Assembly (NCBI RefSeq): GCF_000411475.1
Contig: NZ_KE150464.1
Location: forward strand, 62,001 to 126,000
From: Streptococcus sp. HPH0090
Lineage (GTDB): Bacteria; Bacillota; Bacilli; Lactobacillales; Streptococcaceae
Direction of reading: 5' to 3'
Length of the DNA: 64,000 nucleotides
Shown in pieces: positions 9,974-18,992 of this stretch. The first letter of the stretch is position 1. The number at the start of each line of letters is the position of its first letter. Below the pieces are notes generated by a model that had not been told where the DNA came from, did not search any database, and saw nothing but the letters and a program-made list of their open reading frames with translations. The translations under genes and the position numbers were made by a program.

Positions 9974-11408
9974 ATTCTAATTCGTAGTATGTTCCAGTTG
10001 GGTTTCCAGATTTAATCACGATTCCATTTTGGTTCTCATGTGGGAAGACACGACCAGAAAATACTTTTTCTCCTTTATTAATGAAAATTTCAAAGACTGA
10101 ATTATCGATGAAGATATTTACAGTAGCGGCTTGGTTATCAATTGGACATGAGCGACTAGTTCCAAATTCTTGAGCATATTGCTCACCTGCTTGACTGCGG
10201 TCAACGGTTACTTGGCCATTGACAAGATCGAAATTGATAGAGAGCCCCTTGCCGTCTTTATCAGCAAGAAGGATGATTTCACTTTGGCTATTAGCCTCTA
10301 AGTTTAGTTCAAGTTCGTAGGTGTTCTTAGTTTCAGAACGATTTGAAAATTCCTCTTTTGAAGCACGGAGGTCCTTGATGGCTGCTACAGGATACTGATA
10401 GAGTTTTCCATCTTTAATAGTTAATTCTTTGACCAATGAGAAAGTTCCTTGGTGATCAAAGCGATCAGATGGATAAGAAACATCTGGTAAACCAAGCCAA
10501 CTTACTGCTAAGGCACGTCCATCAGGAGCATTGAAGGCCTGAGTGGCATAGGCTTCGAAACCATAGTCTAGATTGTGTAGTTCAGACACATCTACCAAAC
10601 GAGCATTTTCAGGGTCGAAGGAAGCACCAATTTTATACATATTTGGATAGATATTGTCATAGTCAAGAACTTTTTTATCCAAACCTTGTGGACAGTAGAG
10701 AAGGACAGGTTGTTCTCCGACAAAGACAAGATTTGGGCACTCCATCATATAGGCAGTACGGTCATTGTTGAAGTCCAAATCACCAACTTCTTGCCAGTTT
10801 GTATAATCGTTATCGACTGCTTTGTAGAGACGGACAAATCCTTTTTTCTCCAAGTCCTGACCGCCGACGATAGCATAGTATTGTCCTTTAAAGTTAAAAA
10901 TTTGTGGATCACGGAAGTGGTCAGTAGCATCAGCTGGTTGATCAATTAAGATTTTATCAATCTTTTCGATTTTTCCATCCTTATCCATTAAGGCACCGAT
11001 TTGATAAGGGTGACGTACCCAGTTTTCGTCACGAACATTTCCTGTATAAAATAAGAACAGTTGATCGCCAAACTGCATAGCAGATCCTGAGTAAGCGCCG
11101 TGGCTATCAAGTGGAGTATCAGGTAAGATTTTAACACCAGTTTCAGTATAGTGAACCAAATCGTCACTTTCAAGCTGAACCCAAGATTTTAAACCATGAG
11201 CTGCACCAAAGGGGAAGTTTTGGTAAAAGACAACCCACTTGCCATCAAAGTAAGAAAAACCGTTTGGGTCGTTAAGGAGTCCTTCCTTTGGTTCTATATG
11301 ATAGCTGACATGCCATGGGGATTGTGCCATCTTTTCTTGGATTTCTTTTCTTTCTTCTTGAGTCCAATCTTCATAACGTCTGTAACGACGTTCAGTAGTC
11401 CATTCCAT
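9954..11408 (-). CDS. scrB: Sucrose-6-phosphate hydrolase, GH32
   Basis: This 484-residue cytosolic enzyme splits imported sucrose-6-phosphate into glucose-6-phosphate and fructose. GH32 motifs are present: LLNDPNGFSYF near residue 44 with the nucleophile Asp, FRDPQIF with the transition-state Asp, and MECPN with the acid/base Glu. A C-terminal beta-sandwich follows. The ATG at 11408 has a GGAGGG ribosome site upstream. It is divergent from the PTS gene scrA and overlaps scrR, forming the classic scr locus. Confidence 0.96.
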   Translation of the reverse strand: MEWTTERRYRRYEDWTQEERKEIQEKMAQSPWHVSYHIEPKEGLLNDPNGFSYFDGKWVVFYQNFPFGAAHGLKSWVQLESDDLVHYTETGVKILPDTPLDSHGAYSGSAMQFGDQLFLFYTGNVRDENWVRHPYQIGALMDKDGKIEKIDKILIDQPADATDHFRDPQIFNFKGQYYAIVGGQDLEKKGFVRLYKAVDNDYTNWQEVGDLDFNNDRTAYMMECPNLVFVGEQPVLLYCPQGLDKKVLDYDNIYPNMYKIGASFDPENARLVDVSELHNLDYGFEAYATQAFNAPDGRALAVSWLGLPDVSYPSDRFDHQGTFSLVKELTIKDGKLYQYPVAAIKDLRASKEEFSNRSETKNTYELELNLEANSQSEIILLADKDGKGLSINFDLVNGQVTVDRSQAGEQYAQEFGTSRSCPIDNQAATVNIFIDNSVFEIFINKGEKVFSGRVFPHENQNGIVIKSGNPTGTYYELEYGRKTN

Positions 11409-11439
11409 TTATATTCCCTCCATAAATTCTACTATCTTT

Positions 11440-11468
11440 ATAGTAAACGTTTCCTTTTAAAAAAGCAA
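11440..11468 (-). promoter_or_regulatory. scrB promoter with LacI-type operator
   Basis: On the minus strand the -35 TTGCTT (11468-11463) and -10 TACTAT (11445-11440) are 17 bases apart. The spacer holds GGAAACGTTTACT (plus strand 11442-11455), a palindrome centred on AAACGTTT. It fits a ScrR operator or a CcpA cre site, and its position would block RNA polymerase. Confidence 0.7.
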
Positions 11469-11676
11469 GTCTTTTATCATAAAATTAAGAAAAAAATATC
11501 AAACGATTGACAGAAACAGATTGAAGGATTTTATGAAAATAAATGAAAAAATGAAAGAATTTGCAAAAAAATCTTTAAAAACCTCACAATAATAGGTAAA
11601 ATATTGCTTGTTTTATTTCAAAAACATCAAAAACAATCAAAAAATTCAAAATGCTAAAATTTTTTCTGCAAAACGC

Positions 11677-11704
11677 TTGACATATTTTAAAAACATGATA
11701 GAAT
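11677..11704 (+). promoter_or_regulatory. scrA promoter
   Basis: TTGACA (11677-11682) and TAGAAT (11699-11704) are 16 bases apart. The bases AAACGC immediately before and overlapping the -35 echo the half-site at the scrB promoter. The rest of the 363-base gap between scrB and scrA is A/T-rich and shows no gene. Confidence 0.75.
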
Positions 11705-11720
11705 TATATGCGTAGGGCGA

Positions 11721-11734
11721 ATAAATCGCTTTCA
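11721..11734 (+). promoter_or_regulatory. cre-like / ScrR operator downstream of the scrA start point
   Basis: ATAAATCGCTTTCA matches 12 of 14 positions of the CcpA consensus TGWAANCGNTNWCA. It lies just past the expected transcription start of scrA, where a roadblock or repressor site would be effective. ScrR and CcpA are both LacI-family, so sequence alone cannot say which one binds. Confidence 0.55.
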
Positions 11735-11771
11735 AACAAGAACAAAAATTTTTATAAGGAGATTTTTGCAA

Positions 11772-13667
11772 ATGACCAATACAGAAATTGCAAAAAAAGT
11801 CATCGAAGCCTTAGGTGGACGTGAGAACGTTAATAGTGTAGCTCACTGTGCGACTCGTCTTCGCGTTATGGTTAAAGATGAAGCGAAAATTAACAAAGAT
11901 GCTATCGAGAGCTTGGAAAAAGTTCAAGGTGCTTTCTTTAACTCAGGTCAATACCAAATCATCTTTGGTACTGGTACAGTAAACAAGATGTACGATGAAG
12001 TCGTAGCTCTTGGTTTGCCAACTTCAACAAAAGCTGAAATGAAAGCAGAAGCTGCTAAACAAGGAAATTGGTTCCAACGTGCCATCCGTACTTTCGGTGA
12101 CGTCTTCGTTCCAATCATTCCAGTTATCGTAGCAACTGGTCTCTTCATGGGTGTTCGTGGTCTCTTGACTGCTCTTGGAATGACACTTCCAGAAGATGTG
12201 ACAACTTATACTCAGATCTTGACTGACACTGCATTTATTATCTTGCCAGGTTTGGTTGTTTGGTCAACTTTCCGTGTATTCGGTGGTAACCCAGCCGTTG
12301 GTATCGTTCTTGGTATGATGCTCGTTTCTGGTTCGCTTCCAAATGCCTGGGCTGTTGCGTCTGGTGGTGAAGTAACTGCAATGCAGTTCTTCGGATTTAT
12401 CCCAGTTGTAGGTTTGCAAGGTTCAGTTCTTCCAGCCTTCATTATCGGGGTTGTCGGAGCTAAGTTTGAAAAAGCAGTTCGCAAGGTTGTTCCAGATGTA
12501 CTTGACCTCTTGGTAACACCGTTCGTAACACTCCTTGTAATGTCAATTCTTGGATTGTTTGTTATCGGACCAGTCTTCCACGTTGTTGAAAACTACATCC
12601 TCATTGGAACTAAAGCAATTCTTAACTTGCCATTCGGACTTGGTGGTTTCTTGATTGGTGGAGTTCACCAATTAATCGTCGTATCAGGTGTTCACCACAT
12701 CTTCAACTTGCTTGAAGTTCAATTGCTTGCTGCTGACCATGCTAACCCATTCAACGCTATCATCACAGCTGCCATGACTGCTCAAGGTGCTGCGACAGTA
12801 GCCGTTGGTGTGAAAACTAAAAATCCTAAACTTAAAACACTTGCTTTCCCAGCTGCTCTTTCTGCCTTCCTAGGTATTACTGAGCCTGCTATCTTCGGGG
12901 TTAACTTGCGTTTCCGTAAACCATTTTTCCTTTCATTGATTGCTGGTGCAATCGGTGGTGGATTGGCATCTATCCTTGGACTTGCTGGTACTGGTAATGG
13001 TATCACAATCATCCCTGGTACAATGCTTTACATTGGTAACGGACAACTTCTACAATACCTTCTTATGGTAGCTGTATCATTTGTACTTGGTTTTGCTCTT
13101 ACTTACATGTTTGGTTATGAAGATGAAGTAGAAGAAGCTGCAGGTGCTATTACTGAAGCTGAAACTGACCGTTTGACTGAAGAAGCAGTAACTGGTGCTG
13201 TTGTTGCACCGAGCGAAGGTGTTATTCAAACACCAATCGTTGGTGATGTCGTTGCTCTTTCAAATGTGAATGATCCAGTCTTCTCAAGTGGAGCTATGGG
13301 ACAAGGTATCGCTGTAAAACCTAGTGAAGATGTCGTTTACGCACCAGCTGATGCTGAAGTGACAATTGTCTTCCCAACAGGACATGCTTATGGCCTAAGA
13401 ACAGCTAACGGAGCTGAAATTTTGATCCACGTTGGTATCGACACTGTTTCAATGAACGGTGAAGGATTCAACCATAAAGTTGCTCAAGGTGACAAGGTTA
13501 AAGCTGGAGATGTTCTTGGAACATTTGACTCAGCTAAGATTGCTGCTGCAGGTCTTGATAACACTACTATGGTTATCGTAACAAACACTGCGGACTTTGC
13601 TTCAGTAAATCCAGTTGCTTCTGGATCAGTTGCTAAGGGTGATGCAATCATCGAAGTTAAACCTTAA
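11772..13667 (+). CDS. scrA: Sucrose-specific PTS transporter, EIIBCA
   Basis: A single 631-residue polypeptide imports sucrose and phosphorylates it. Domain order is EIIB (about 1-90, phospho-cysteine Cys26 in SVAHCATRLRV), EIIC (about 100-450, ten or so membrane helices, VHHIFNLLEVQL), a linker rich in Glu and Ala, then EIIA (about 485-631, active His in ILIHVGIDTV). The ATG at 11772 has AAGGAG ten bases upstream; a TTG two codons earlier lies too close to that site. A strong terminator follows, and scrK has its own promoter. Confidence 0.96.
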   Translation: MTNTEIAKKVIEALGGRENVNSVAHCATRLRVMVKDEAKINKDAIESLEKVQGAFFNSGQYQIIFGTGTVNKMYDEVVALGLPTSTKAEMKAEAAKQGNWFQRAIRTFGDVFVPIIPVIVATGLFMGVRGLLTALGMTLPEDVTTYTQILTDTAFIILPGLVVWSTFRVFGGNPAVGIVLGMMLVSGSLPNAWAVASGGEVTAMQFFGFIPVVGLQGSVLPAFIIGVVGAKFEKAVRKVVPDVLDLLVTPFVTLLVMSILGLFVIGPVFHVVENYILIGTKAILNLPFGLGGFLIGGVHQLIVVSGVHHIFNLLEVQLLAADHANPFNAIITAAMTAQGAATVAVGVKTKNPKLKTLAFPAALSAFLGITEPAIFGVNLRFRKPFFLSLIAGAIGGGLASILGLAGTGNGITIIPGTMLYIGNGQLLQYLLMVAVSFVLGFALTYMFGYEDEVEEAAGAITEAETDRLTEEAVTGAVVAPSEGVIQTPIVGDVVALSNVNDPVFSSGAMGQGIAVKPSEDVVYAPADAEVTIVFPTGHAYGLRTANGAEILIHVGIDTVSMNGEGFNHKVAQGDKVKAGDVLGTFDSAKIAAAGLDNTTMVIVTNTADFASVNPVASGSVAKGDAIIEVKP

Positions 13668-13673
13668 TAAATC

Positions 13674-13708
13674 AAAAAAACGAACAAATGTTATGTTTGT
13701 TCGTTTTT
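13674..13708 (+). terminator. Terminator after scrA
   Basis: An A run and CGAACAAA pair with TTTGTTCG followed by TTTTT. Confidence 0.9.
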
Positions 13709-13771
13709 GATTGAATGGTAAAATTTACAGAGGAAAAACTAAAATATTGAGCAACTTTCCTTCTGGAAATA

Positions 13772-13780
13772 TGCTATAAT
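13772..13780 (+). promoter_or_regulatory. Extended -10 promoter of scrK
   Basis: TGCTATAAT lies 27 bases before the scrK ATG, with a perfect -10 and the TGn extension. No good -35 at 17 bases. Confidence 0.7.
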
Positions 13781-13807
13781 AGAGAAAATAAAAACTAGAG
13801 GTTTATC

Positions 13808-14695
13808 ATGACAAAATTATATGGAAGCTTGGAAGCAGGCGGTACAAAATTTGTCTGTGCTGTCGGAGATGAAAACTATAACGTTGTAGAAAAGGTACAA
13901 TTTCCTACAACAACACCTATTGAAACAATCGATAAAACCATCGAGTTCTTCTCAAAATTTGATAATCTTGCCGGACTTGCCATTGGTTCATTTGGTCCAA
14001 TCGATATCGATAAAAACTCAAAAACTTACGGATTTATCACAACAACTCCAAAGCCTAACTGGGCAAATGTAGACTTGCTCGGTGCTCTTCGCCGCGCTCT
14101 AAACGTGCCTATGTATTTCACCACAGACGTAAACAGTTCTGCCTACGGTGAAGTGGTTGCTCGTAATAATGCCGGCGGTCGTATCGAAAACTTGGTTTAT
14201 TACACAATCGGTACAGGTATCGGTGCAGGTGTTATCCAACGTGGCGAGTTTATTGGCGGTGTTGGTCACCCTGAGATGGGTCATTATTATGTGGCTAGAC
14301 ACCCAATGGATATTGAAAAAGAATTTAAAGGTGTTTGTCCTTTCCATAATGGATGTTTGGAAGGTTATGCAGCTGGTCCAAGTTTGGAAGCTCGTACAGG
14401 TGTTCGTGGGGAAAACATTGAACTCAATAACTCTGTCTGGGATGTTCAAGCCTACTACATTGCTCAAGCTGCAGTGAATGCGACTGTAACTTTCCGTCCA
14501 GATGTCATCGTCTTTGGTGGTGGGGTTATGGCTCAACAACATATGCTTGACCGTGTACGTGAGAAATTCACCTCCCTACTAAATGGCTACCTACCAGTTC
14601 CAGATGTACGTGACTATATCGTGACTCCAGCTGTTGCTGGCAATGGTTCAGCTACACTAGGAAACTTCGTTCTTGCTAAGAGCGTTGCAAAATAA
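13808..14695 (+). CDS. scrK: Fructokinase, ROK family
   Basis: A 295-residue cytosolic kinase that phosphorylates the fructose released by ScrB. It has the N-terminal ATP motif EAGGTKFVCAVGDE, the ROK signature region TIGTGIGAGVI, and the zinc-binding segment from GHPEMGHYY to CPFHNGCLEGYA (about residues 155-185), which marks the ROK fructokinases. The C-terminal FGGGVMAQQHML is also typical. It lies downstream of scrA but is transcribed from its own extended -10 promoter. Confidence 0.94.
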   Translation: MTKLYGSLEAGGTKFVCAVGDENYNVVEKVQFPTTTPIETIDKTIEFFSKFDNLAGLAIGSFGPIDIDKNSKTYGFITTTPKPNWANVDLLGALRRALNVPMYFTTDVNSSAYGEVVARNNAGGRIENLVYYTIGTGIGAGVIQRGEFIGGVGHPEMGHYYVARHPMDIEKEFKGVCPFHNGCLEGYAAGPSLEARTGVRGENIELNNSVWDVQAYYIAQAAVNATVTFRPDVIVFGGGVMAQQHMLDRVREKFTSLLNGYLPVPDVRDYIVTPAVAGNGSATLGNFVLAKSVAK

Positions 14696-14701
14696 GAATA
14701 T

Positions 14702-14740
14702 AAAAAACTCCCAACTGAGAAAGTTGGGAGTTCTGTTTTA
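14702..14740. terminator. Bidirectional terminator between scrK and mntE
   Basis: ACTCCCAACT pairs with AGTTGGGAGT, with an A run on the left and a T-rich tail on the right. Confidence 0.85.
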
Positions 14741-15928
14741 GTCTTTATCTATTTTTGTTTCCTGGTGGAAAATATTTTGCCAAGTCTCGTGGCGACGCCA
14801 GATGCTAGTATGAATGGTATCACCAACTTGGTAACGGATGAGCTTTGTTTTCTGGCTGATAGAGGTTAAATGAAGCTCTTTAATGGCAGAGGTCAGTTCT
14901 TTCTCTGCCTTATAGGCATCCTTGTCCAGTTCTTGTCCGTCCTGGCGGATATAAATGAAGTCTTCCGCAAGTAACTCTTCCAGTTGATTTCCTTGGTCGA
15001 TTAGTTGCTCTCTCATGAGCAATTTTTTATAGACATTATCTAGAATTTCATCCTCAGGGATTGGTGCTGGTTCGATATGAATGTCTGTATCAAAGACACC
15101 AAAGCGATCTGATAACATGGATTCAACCTGGTCCGCAATTTCGTGACTTTCAAAAACAGAGAGATCTGGGTTCATTTCCAGAGTAATGTCTAGATAAATA
15201 TTGCTTCCGTAAGTACGACCACGTTGTGATTTGACCTTGCTAATCTTAGGAATTTCCATGATAGCCTTTTGATAATCTTCGAGCAAGTGTTCATCAAAAC
15301 CATCAGAAAGGCTGAAGGATGACTCGATAAAAATGTCATAAGCAGTTTTAAGGATAAAGAAGGTGATGATAATCGCGACCAACTTATCCACGATTGGATA
15401 GTTGAAGCTACTTGCCAGGATAGCAATAGATGTTCCAAGAGATGTCACGGCATCTGCCAAATTGTCCTTAGCTGCTGCCTTGAGAGCCTTTGATTTAGCT
15501 TGCTTACTCAGATGGGTATTGTAGAGATAAACGGAAAACATGATGATAGCAGAGATGAGTCCTAGAGTCGCCCCAAGTGGGTCGATGATCGTTTGCTCTC
15601 GGCTGAGTATCTTTTGAATGGTGTCCCGTAGAACATCAAATCCAACGTAAAACATGATGATGGAAGTGATGAGACTTGCCAAATCCTCTATTTTCCAGTG
15701 GCCGAAACGATGGTCTCTATCTGCCGGTTGGCGAGCTAAACGAATCCCAATGAGAAGGGCCACATTTCCGACGATATCTGAAACGTTGTTAAAACCATCT
15801 GCCACCAAACTGGATGAATGGAGGAGGTGTCCGGTCGCTAGCTTAGCTGCAGACAAGAATAGATAGGTCAAAATACTGATAATGGCACCACGCTCAGCCA
15901 ATTTTAAGTTTGAAACCGATTGATTCAT
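14738..15928 (-). CDS. mntE: Cation diffusion facilitator, manganese efflux type (MntE)
   Basis: A 396-residue CDF transporter with six membrane helices in the first 215 residues and a long cytosolic C-terminus. The metal-site helix residues appear as LVADGFNNVSDIVGN and in a later DNLADAVTSLGTSIA; this Asn/Asp-Asp pattern is associated with Mn rather than Zn CDFs. Length and context match pneumococcal MntE as I recall it. It is transcribed divergently from the riboswitch-controlled ATPase gene, pairing two metal exporters across one control region. Confidence 0.88.
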   Translation of the reverse strand: MNQSVSNLKLAERGAIISILTYLFLSAAKLATGHLLHSSSLVADGFNNVSDIVGNVALLIGIRLARQPADRDHRFGHWKIEDLASLITSIIMFYVGFDVLRDTIQKILSREQTIIDPLGATLGLISAIIMFSVYLYNTHLSKQAKSKALKAAAKDNLADAVTSLGTSIAILASSFNYPIVDKLVAIIITFFILKTAYDIFIESSFSLSDGFDEHLLEDYQKAIMEIPKISKVKSQRGRTYGSNIYLDITLEMNPDLSVFESHEIADQVESMLSDRFGVFDTDIHIEPAPIPEDEILDNVYKKLLMREQLIDQGNQLEELLAEDFIYIRQDGQELDKDAYKAEKELTSAIKELHLTSISQKTKLIRYQVGDTIHTSIWRRHETWQNIFHQETKIDKD

Positions 15929-15945
15929 CTAACTCCCCTTCTAGC

Positions 15946-15951
15946 ATTATA
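15946..15951 (-). promoter_or_regulatory. -10 element of mntE
   Basis: TATAAT on the minus strand lies 17 bases upstream of the mntE start codon, which is preceded by AGAAGGGGAG. The leader is short, with no room for a riboswitch on this side. Confidence 0.55.
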
Positions 15952-16022
15952 GTCTGTTTTCATTATACTGGTTTTCCATGGAAAATTCAAATGTGGGAAG
16001 TAAGTTAAATACACTTCAAAAC

Positions 16023-16050
16023 TTGAAAACTTTTGAAATTTTGATATAAT
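16023..16050 (+). promoter_or_regulatory. Promoter of the riboswitch-mgtA transcript
   Basis: TTGAAA (16023-16028) and TATAAT (16045-16050) are 16 bases apart, followed within 11 bases by the aptamer. Confidence 0.8.
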
Positions 16051-16054
16051 AGAA

Positions 16055-16131
16055 CTACTCAAGGGAGTAGCTGGCGGTTAACCGCGATAGTGTCGTCATT
16101 ACGAATTATTTCCGGCACTATATTAAACAGC
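16055..16131 (+). ncRNA. yybP-ykoY manganese riboswitch aptamer
   Basis: The leader contains the hallmarks of the yybP-ykoY family: AAGGGAGTAGC, then a short helix GGCGGTTAACCGC (about 16073-16085), then a second arm from GATAGTG to CACTAT. A terminator follows at 16132-16167, so Mn binding should favour readthrough into the ATPase gene. A Mn-sensing riboswitch at the orthologous S. pneumoniae locus is established knowledge. The exact P1 boundaries were judged by eye. Confidence 0.88.
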
Positions 16132-16167
16132 GAGACTTGTTTTTTTAAAAAACAGGTCTCTTTTTTT
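16132..16167 (+). terminator. Riboswitch expression-platform terminator
   Basis: GAGACTTGTTTTTT pairs with AAAAAACAGGTCTC and is followed by seven T residues, upstream of the mgtA ribosome site. It is the off state of the Mn switch. Confidence 0.85.
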
Positions 16168-16198
16168 GTAAAAAGAGGCCAAAAAGGAGGAGACTGTT

Positions 16199-18883
16199 TT
16201 GTCAAAAGAACAAAATAAAGACTTGTTTTACACACAAACCTCAGAAGAAGTCCTAAAGAACTTAGACTCATCTATCGAGGGTTTGTCAACTGCTCAAGCT
16301 CAAGAACGACTAGCGACTTATGGTCGTAATGAGTTGGAAGAGGGAGAGAAACGTAGCCTACTAGCTAAATTCCTTGATCAATTTAAGGATTTGATGATTA
16401 TCATCTTGCTTGCGGCAGCGGCACTTTCTGTGATTACAGAAGGAATGGACGGTCTAACGGATGCCATTATCATCTTGGCTGTTGTAGTCTTGAATGCTGC
16501 CTTTGGGGTTTACCAAGAAGGGCAAGCAGAAGCAGCCATTGAAGCTCTGAAAAATATGTCTAGCCCGATGGCTCGTGTTCGTCGTGATGGTCATGTTATT
16601 GAGATTGACTCGAAAGAATTAGTACCTGGAGATATCGTCTTGCTTGAAGCGGGAGATGTCGTGCCTGCAGATATGCGTTTGTTTGAAGCGGCTTCTCTTA
16701 AAATAGAAGAAGCAGCTCTTACAGGGGAGTCTGTCCCAGTTGAAAAAGATGTGACAGGACTTGTTGAAGCAGATGCTGGTATCGGGGATCGTGTTAACAT
16801 GGGTTACCAAAACTCAAACGTAACATACGGTCGTGGGATTGGTGTCGTGACCAACACTGGTATGTACACAGAAGTTGGTAAGATTGCGGACATGTTGGCC
16901 AACGCAGACGAAACAGAAACACCGTTGAAGCAAAGCTTGGAACAATTATCTAAGGCCTTGACTTACTTAATCATTGTGATTGCAGTGATTACCTTCTTGG
17001 TTGGTGTCTTTGTTCGTGGCGAACATCCATTAGAAGGCTTGATGGTGGCGGTTGCCCTTGCGGTTGCAGCTATTCCAGAAGGGCTTCCTGCTATTGTAAC
17101 CATCGTTCTATCTTTGGGAACTACAACCCTTGCAAAACGGAATTCAATCGTCCGTAAATTGCCAGCGGTTGAGACTCTCGGTTCAACAGAAATCATCGCA
17201 TCTGATAAAACAGGTACTTTGACTATGAACCAAATGACTGTTGAAAAGGTTTATACCAACGGTCAATTGCAAAGCTCGGCATCTGAAATTGCGGCTAGCA
17301 ACAATACCCTTCGTGTCATGAACTTTGCCAACGATACCAAGGTAGACCCATCTGGCAAATTGATCGGTGACCCTACTGAAACTGCTCTTGTACAGTTTGG
17401 TTTGGACCACAACTTTGATGTTCGTGAAGTCTTGAAGGATGAGCCACGTGTGGCTGAGTTGCCATTTGACTCTGACCGTAAGCTCATGTCTACCATCCAT
17501 AAGGAAACTGACGGTTCATACTTTATCGCTGTTAAGGGTGCGCCTGATCAATTGCTCAAGCGTGTGACTCGTATTGAAGTCAATGGGGAAGTTCGCCCAA
17601 TCACAGAAGAAGATAAAAATGCCATCCTTGCCACCAACAAAGACTTGGCTAAACAAGCCCTTCGTGTCTTGATGATGGCTTATAAGACAAGCAACGAAAT
17701 TCCACCCTTGGAATCTGAAATTGTTGAATCTGACCTTATTTTCTCTGGTTTGGTCGGCATGATTGACCCTGAACGTCCAGAAGCTGCAGAAGCTGTACGT
17801 GTCGCTAAAGAAGCAGGTATCCGTCCGATTATGATCACTGGTGACCACCAAGATACGGCTGAAGCTATTGCTAAACGTCTCGGTATCATCGATCCAAATG
17901 ATACAGAAGACCATGTCTTCACTGGTGCTGAATTGAATGAACTCACTGATGAAGAATTCCAAAAAGTCTTCAAGCAATACTCTGTATACGCACGTGTATC
18001 ACCTGAGCACAAGGTTCGGATCGTGAAAGCATGGCAAAATGAAGGTAAAGTTGTTGCCATGACAGGTGATGGAGTTAACGATGCGCCTTCACTTAAGACA
18101 GCTGACATCGGTATCGGTATGGGGATTACTGGTACAGAAGTCTCTAAAGGAGCTTCTGATATGGTCCTTGCTGATGATAACTTTGCAACCATTATCGTAG
18201 CGGTAGAAGAAGGACGTAAGGTCTTCTCAAATATCCAAAAATCCATCCAATACCTCTTGTCTGCTAATATGGCTGAAGTTTTCATCATCTTCTTTGCAAC
18301 ATTGTTAGGTTGGGATGTGCTTCAACCAGTGCATCTTCTCTGGATTAACCTGGTAACAGATACGCTACCAGCCATCGCCCTTGGTGTGGAACCTGCTGAA
18401 CCAGGTGTCATGACCCACAAACCTCGTGGTCGTAAGTCTAACTTCTTTGATGGTGGTGTCTTCGGAGCAATCATTTATCAAGGGATCTTCCAAACCATGC
18501 TGGTTCTGGGTGTTTATGGTTGGGCTCTTCTCTTCCCAGAGCACCAAAGTCATACTGAAATCCATGCGGATGCCCTTACCATGGCTTTTGCAACTCTCGG
18601 TTTGATCCAATTGCTCCATGCCTTTAACGTTAAGTCGGTTTACCAATCAATCTTTAAAGTGGGACTCTTTACCAACAAGACCTTTAACTGGTCTATCCCA
18701 GTTGCCTTTGTCCTCTTTGTGGTGACGATTTTAGTTCCTGGATTTAATAATCTCTTCCACGTGTCACACTTGAGTTTGACTCAATGGATGGTTGTTGCCG
18801 TAGGAGCACTTATGATCGTGGTCCTTGTTGAGATTGTTAAAGCAGTCCAACGAGCGCTTGGAAAAGATAAAAACGCTATTTAA
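16199..18883 (+). CDS. mgtA: P-type Ca2+/Mn2+ exporting ATPase (MgtA/CaxP)
   Basis: An 894-residue P2A-type ATPase pumping Ca2+ and Mn2+ out of the cell. Motifs in order: LTGESVPV in the actuator domain, membrane motif PEGLPAIVT near residue 297, phosphorylation site DKTGTLTMNQMTV near 335, then MTGDGVNDAPSL, and about ten membrane helices in all. The start is TTG at 16199, fixed by AAGGAGG eight bases upstream. Pneumococcal literature uses both CaxP and MgtA for this protein. Control is by the upstream Mn riboswitch, and mntE lies opposite. Confidence 0.93.
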   Translation: MSKEQNKDLFYTQTSEEVLKNLDSSIEGLSTAQAQERLATYGRNELEEGEKRSLLAKFLDQFKDLMIIILLAAAALSVITEGMDGLTDAIIILAVVVLNAAFGVYQEGQAEAAIEALKNMSSPMARVRRDGHVIEIDSKELVPGDIVLLEAGDVVPADMRLFEAASLKIEEAALTGESVPVEKDVTGLVEADAGIGDRVNMGYQNSNVTYGRGIGVVTNTGMYTEVGKIADMLANADETETPLKQSLEQLSKALTYLIIVIAVITFLVGVFVRGEHPLEGLMVAVALAVAAIPEGLPAIVTIVLSLGTTTLAKRNSIVRKLPAVETLGSTEIIASDKTGTLTMNQMTVEKVYTNGQLQSSASEIAASNNTLRVMNFANDTKVDPSGKLIGDPTETALVQFGLDHNFDVREVLKDEPRVAELPFDSDRKLMSTIHKETDGSYFIAVKGAPDQLLKRVTRIEVNGEVRPITEEDKNAILATNKDLAKQALRVLMMAYKTSNEIPPLESEIVESDLIFSGLVGMIDPERPEAAEAVRVAKEAGIRPIMITGDHQDTAEAIAKRLGIIDPNDTEDHVFTGAELNELTDEEFQKVFKQYSVYARVSPEHKVRIVKAWQNEGKVVAMTGDGVNDAPSLKTADIGIGMGITGTEVSKGASDMVLADDNFATIIVAVEEGRKVFSNIQKSIQYLLSANMAEVFIIFFATLLGWDVLQPVHLLWINLVTDTLPAIALGVEPAEPGVMTHKPRGRKSNFFDGGVFGAIIYQGIFQTMLVLGVYGWALLFPEHQSHTEIHADALTMAFATLGLIQLLHAFNVKSVYQSIFKVGLFTNKTFNWSIPVAFVLFVVTILVPGFNNLFHVSHLSLTQWMVVAVGALMIVVLVEIVKAVQRALGKDKNAI

Positions 18884-18892
18884 ACAATTATG

Positions 18893-18919
18893 AAAAGTCA
18901 TCTTCGGATGGCTTTTTTT
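18893..18919 (+). terminator. Terminator after mgtA
   Basis: AAAAGTCATC, a TTCG loop and GATGGCTTTTTTT form a compact tetraloop terminator. Confidence 0.9.
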
Positions 18920-18952
18920 GGTTTTATATAAGATAAACTGACAAAGATTTTG

Positions 18953-18961
18953 TGATATAAT
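18953..18961 (+). promoter_or_regulatory. Extended -10 promoter of the deformylase paralogue
   Basis: TGATATAAT lies 31 bases before the TTG start codon. Confidence 0.65.
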
Positions 18962-18992
18962 CAAGTAGAGAGAAAGATGGAGGAAAGAGTAG

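Noticed and set aside
16059..16271. Minus-strand 70-residue open frame over the riboswitch
   Set aside because: It is the shadow of the aptamer and terminator and of the mgtA start; it has no ribosome site or recognisable protein features.
17516..18288. Long minus-strand open frames inside mgtA
   Set aside because: They lie fully within a conserved P-type ATPase gene, are Ser/Phe-rich, and lack start signals. They are antisense shadows.
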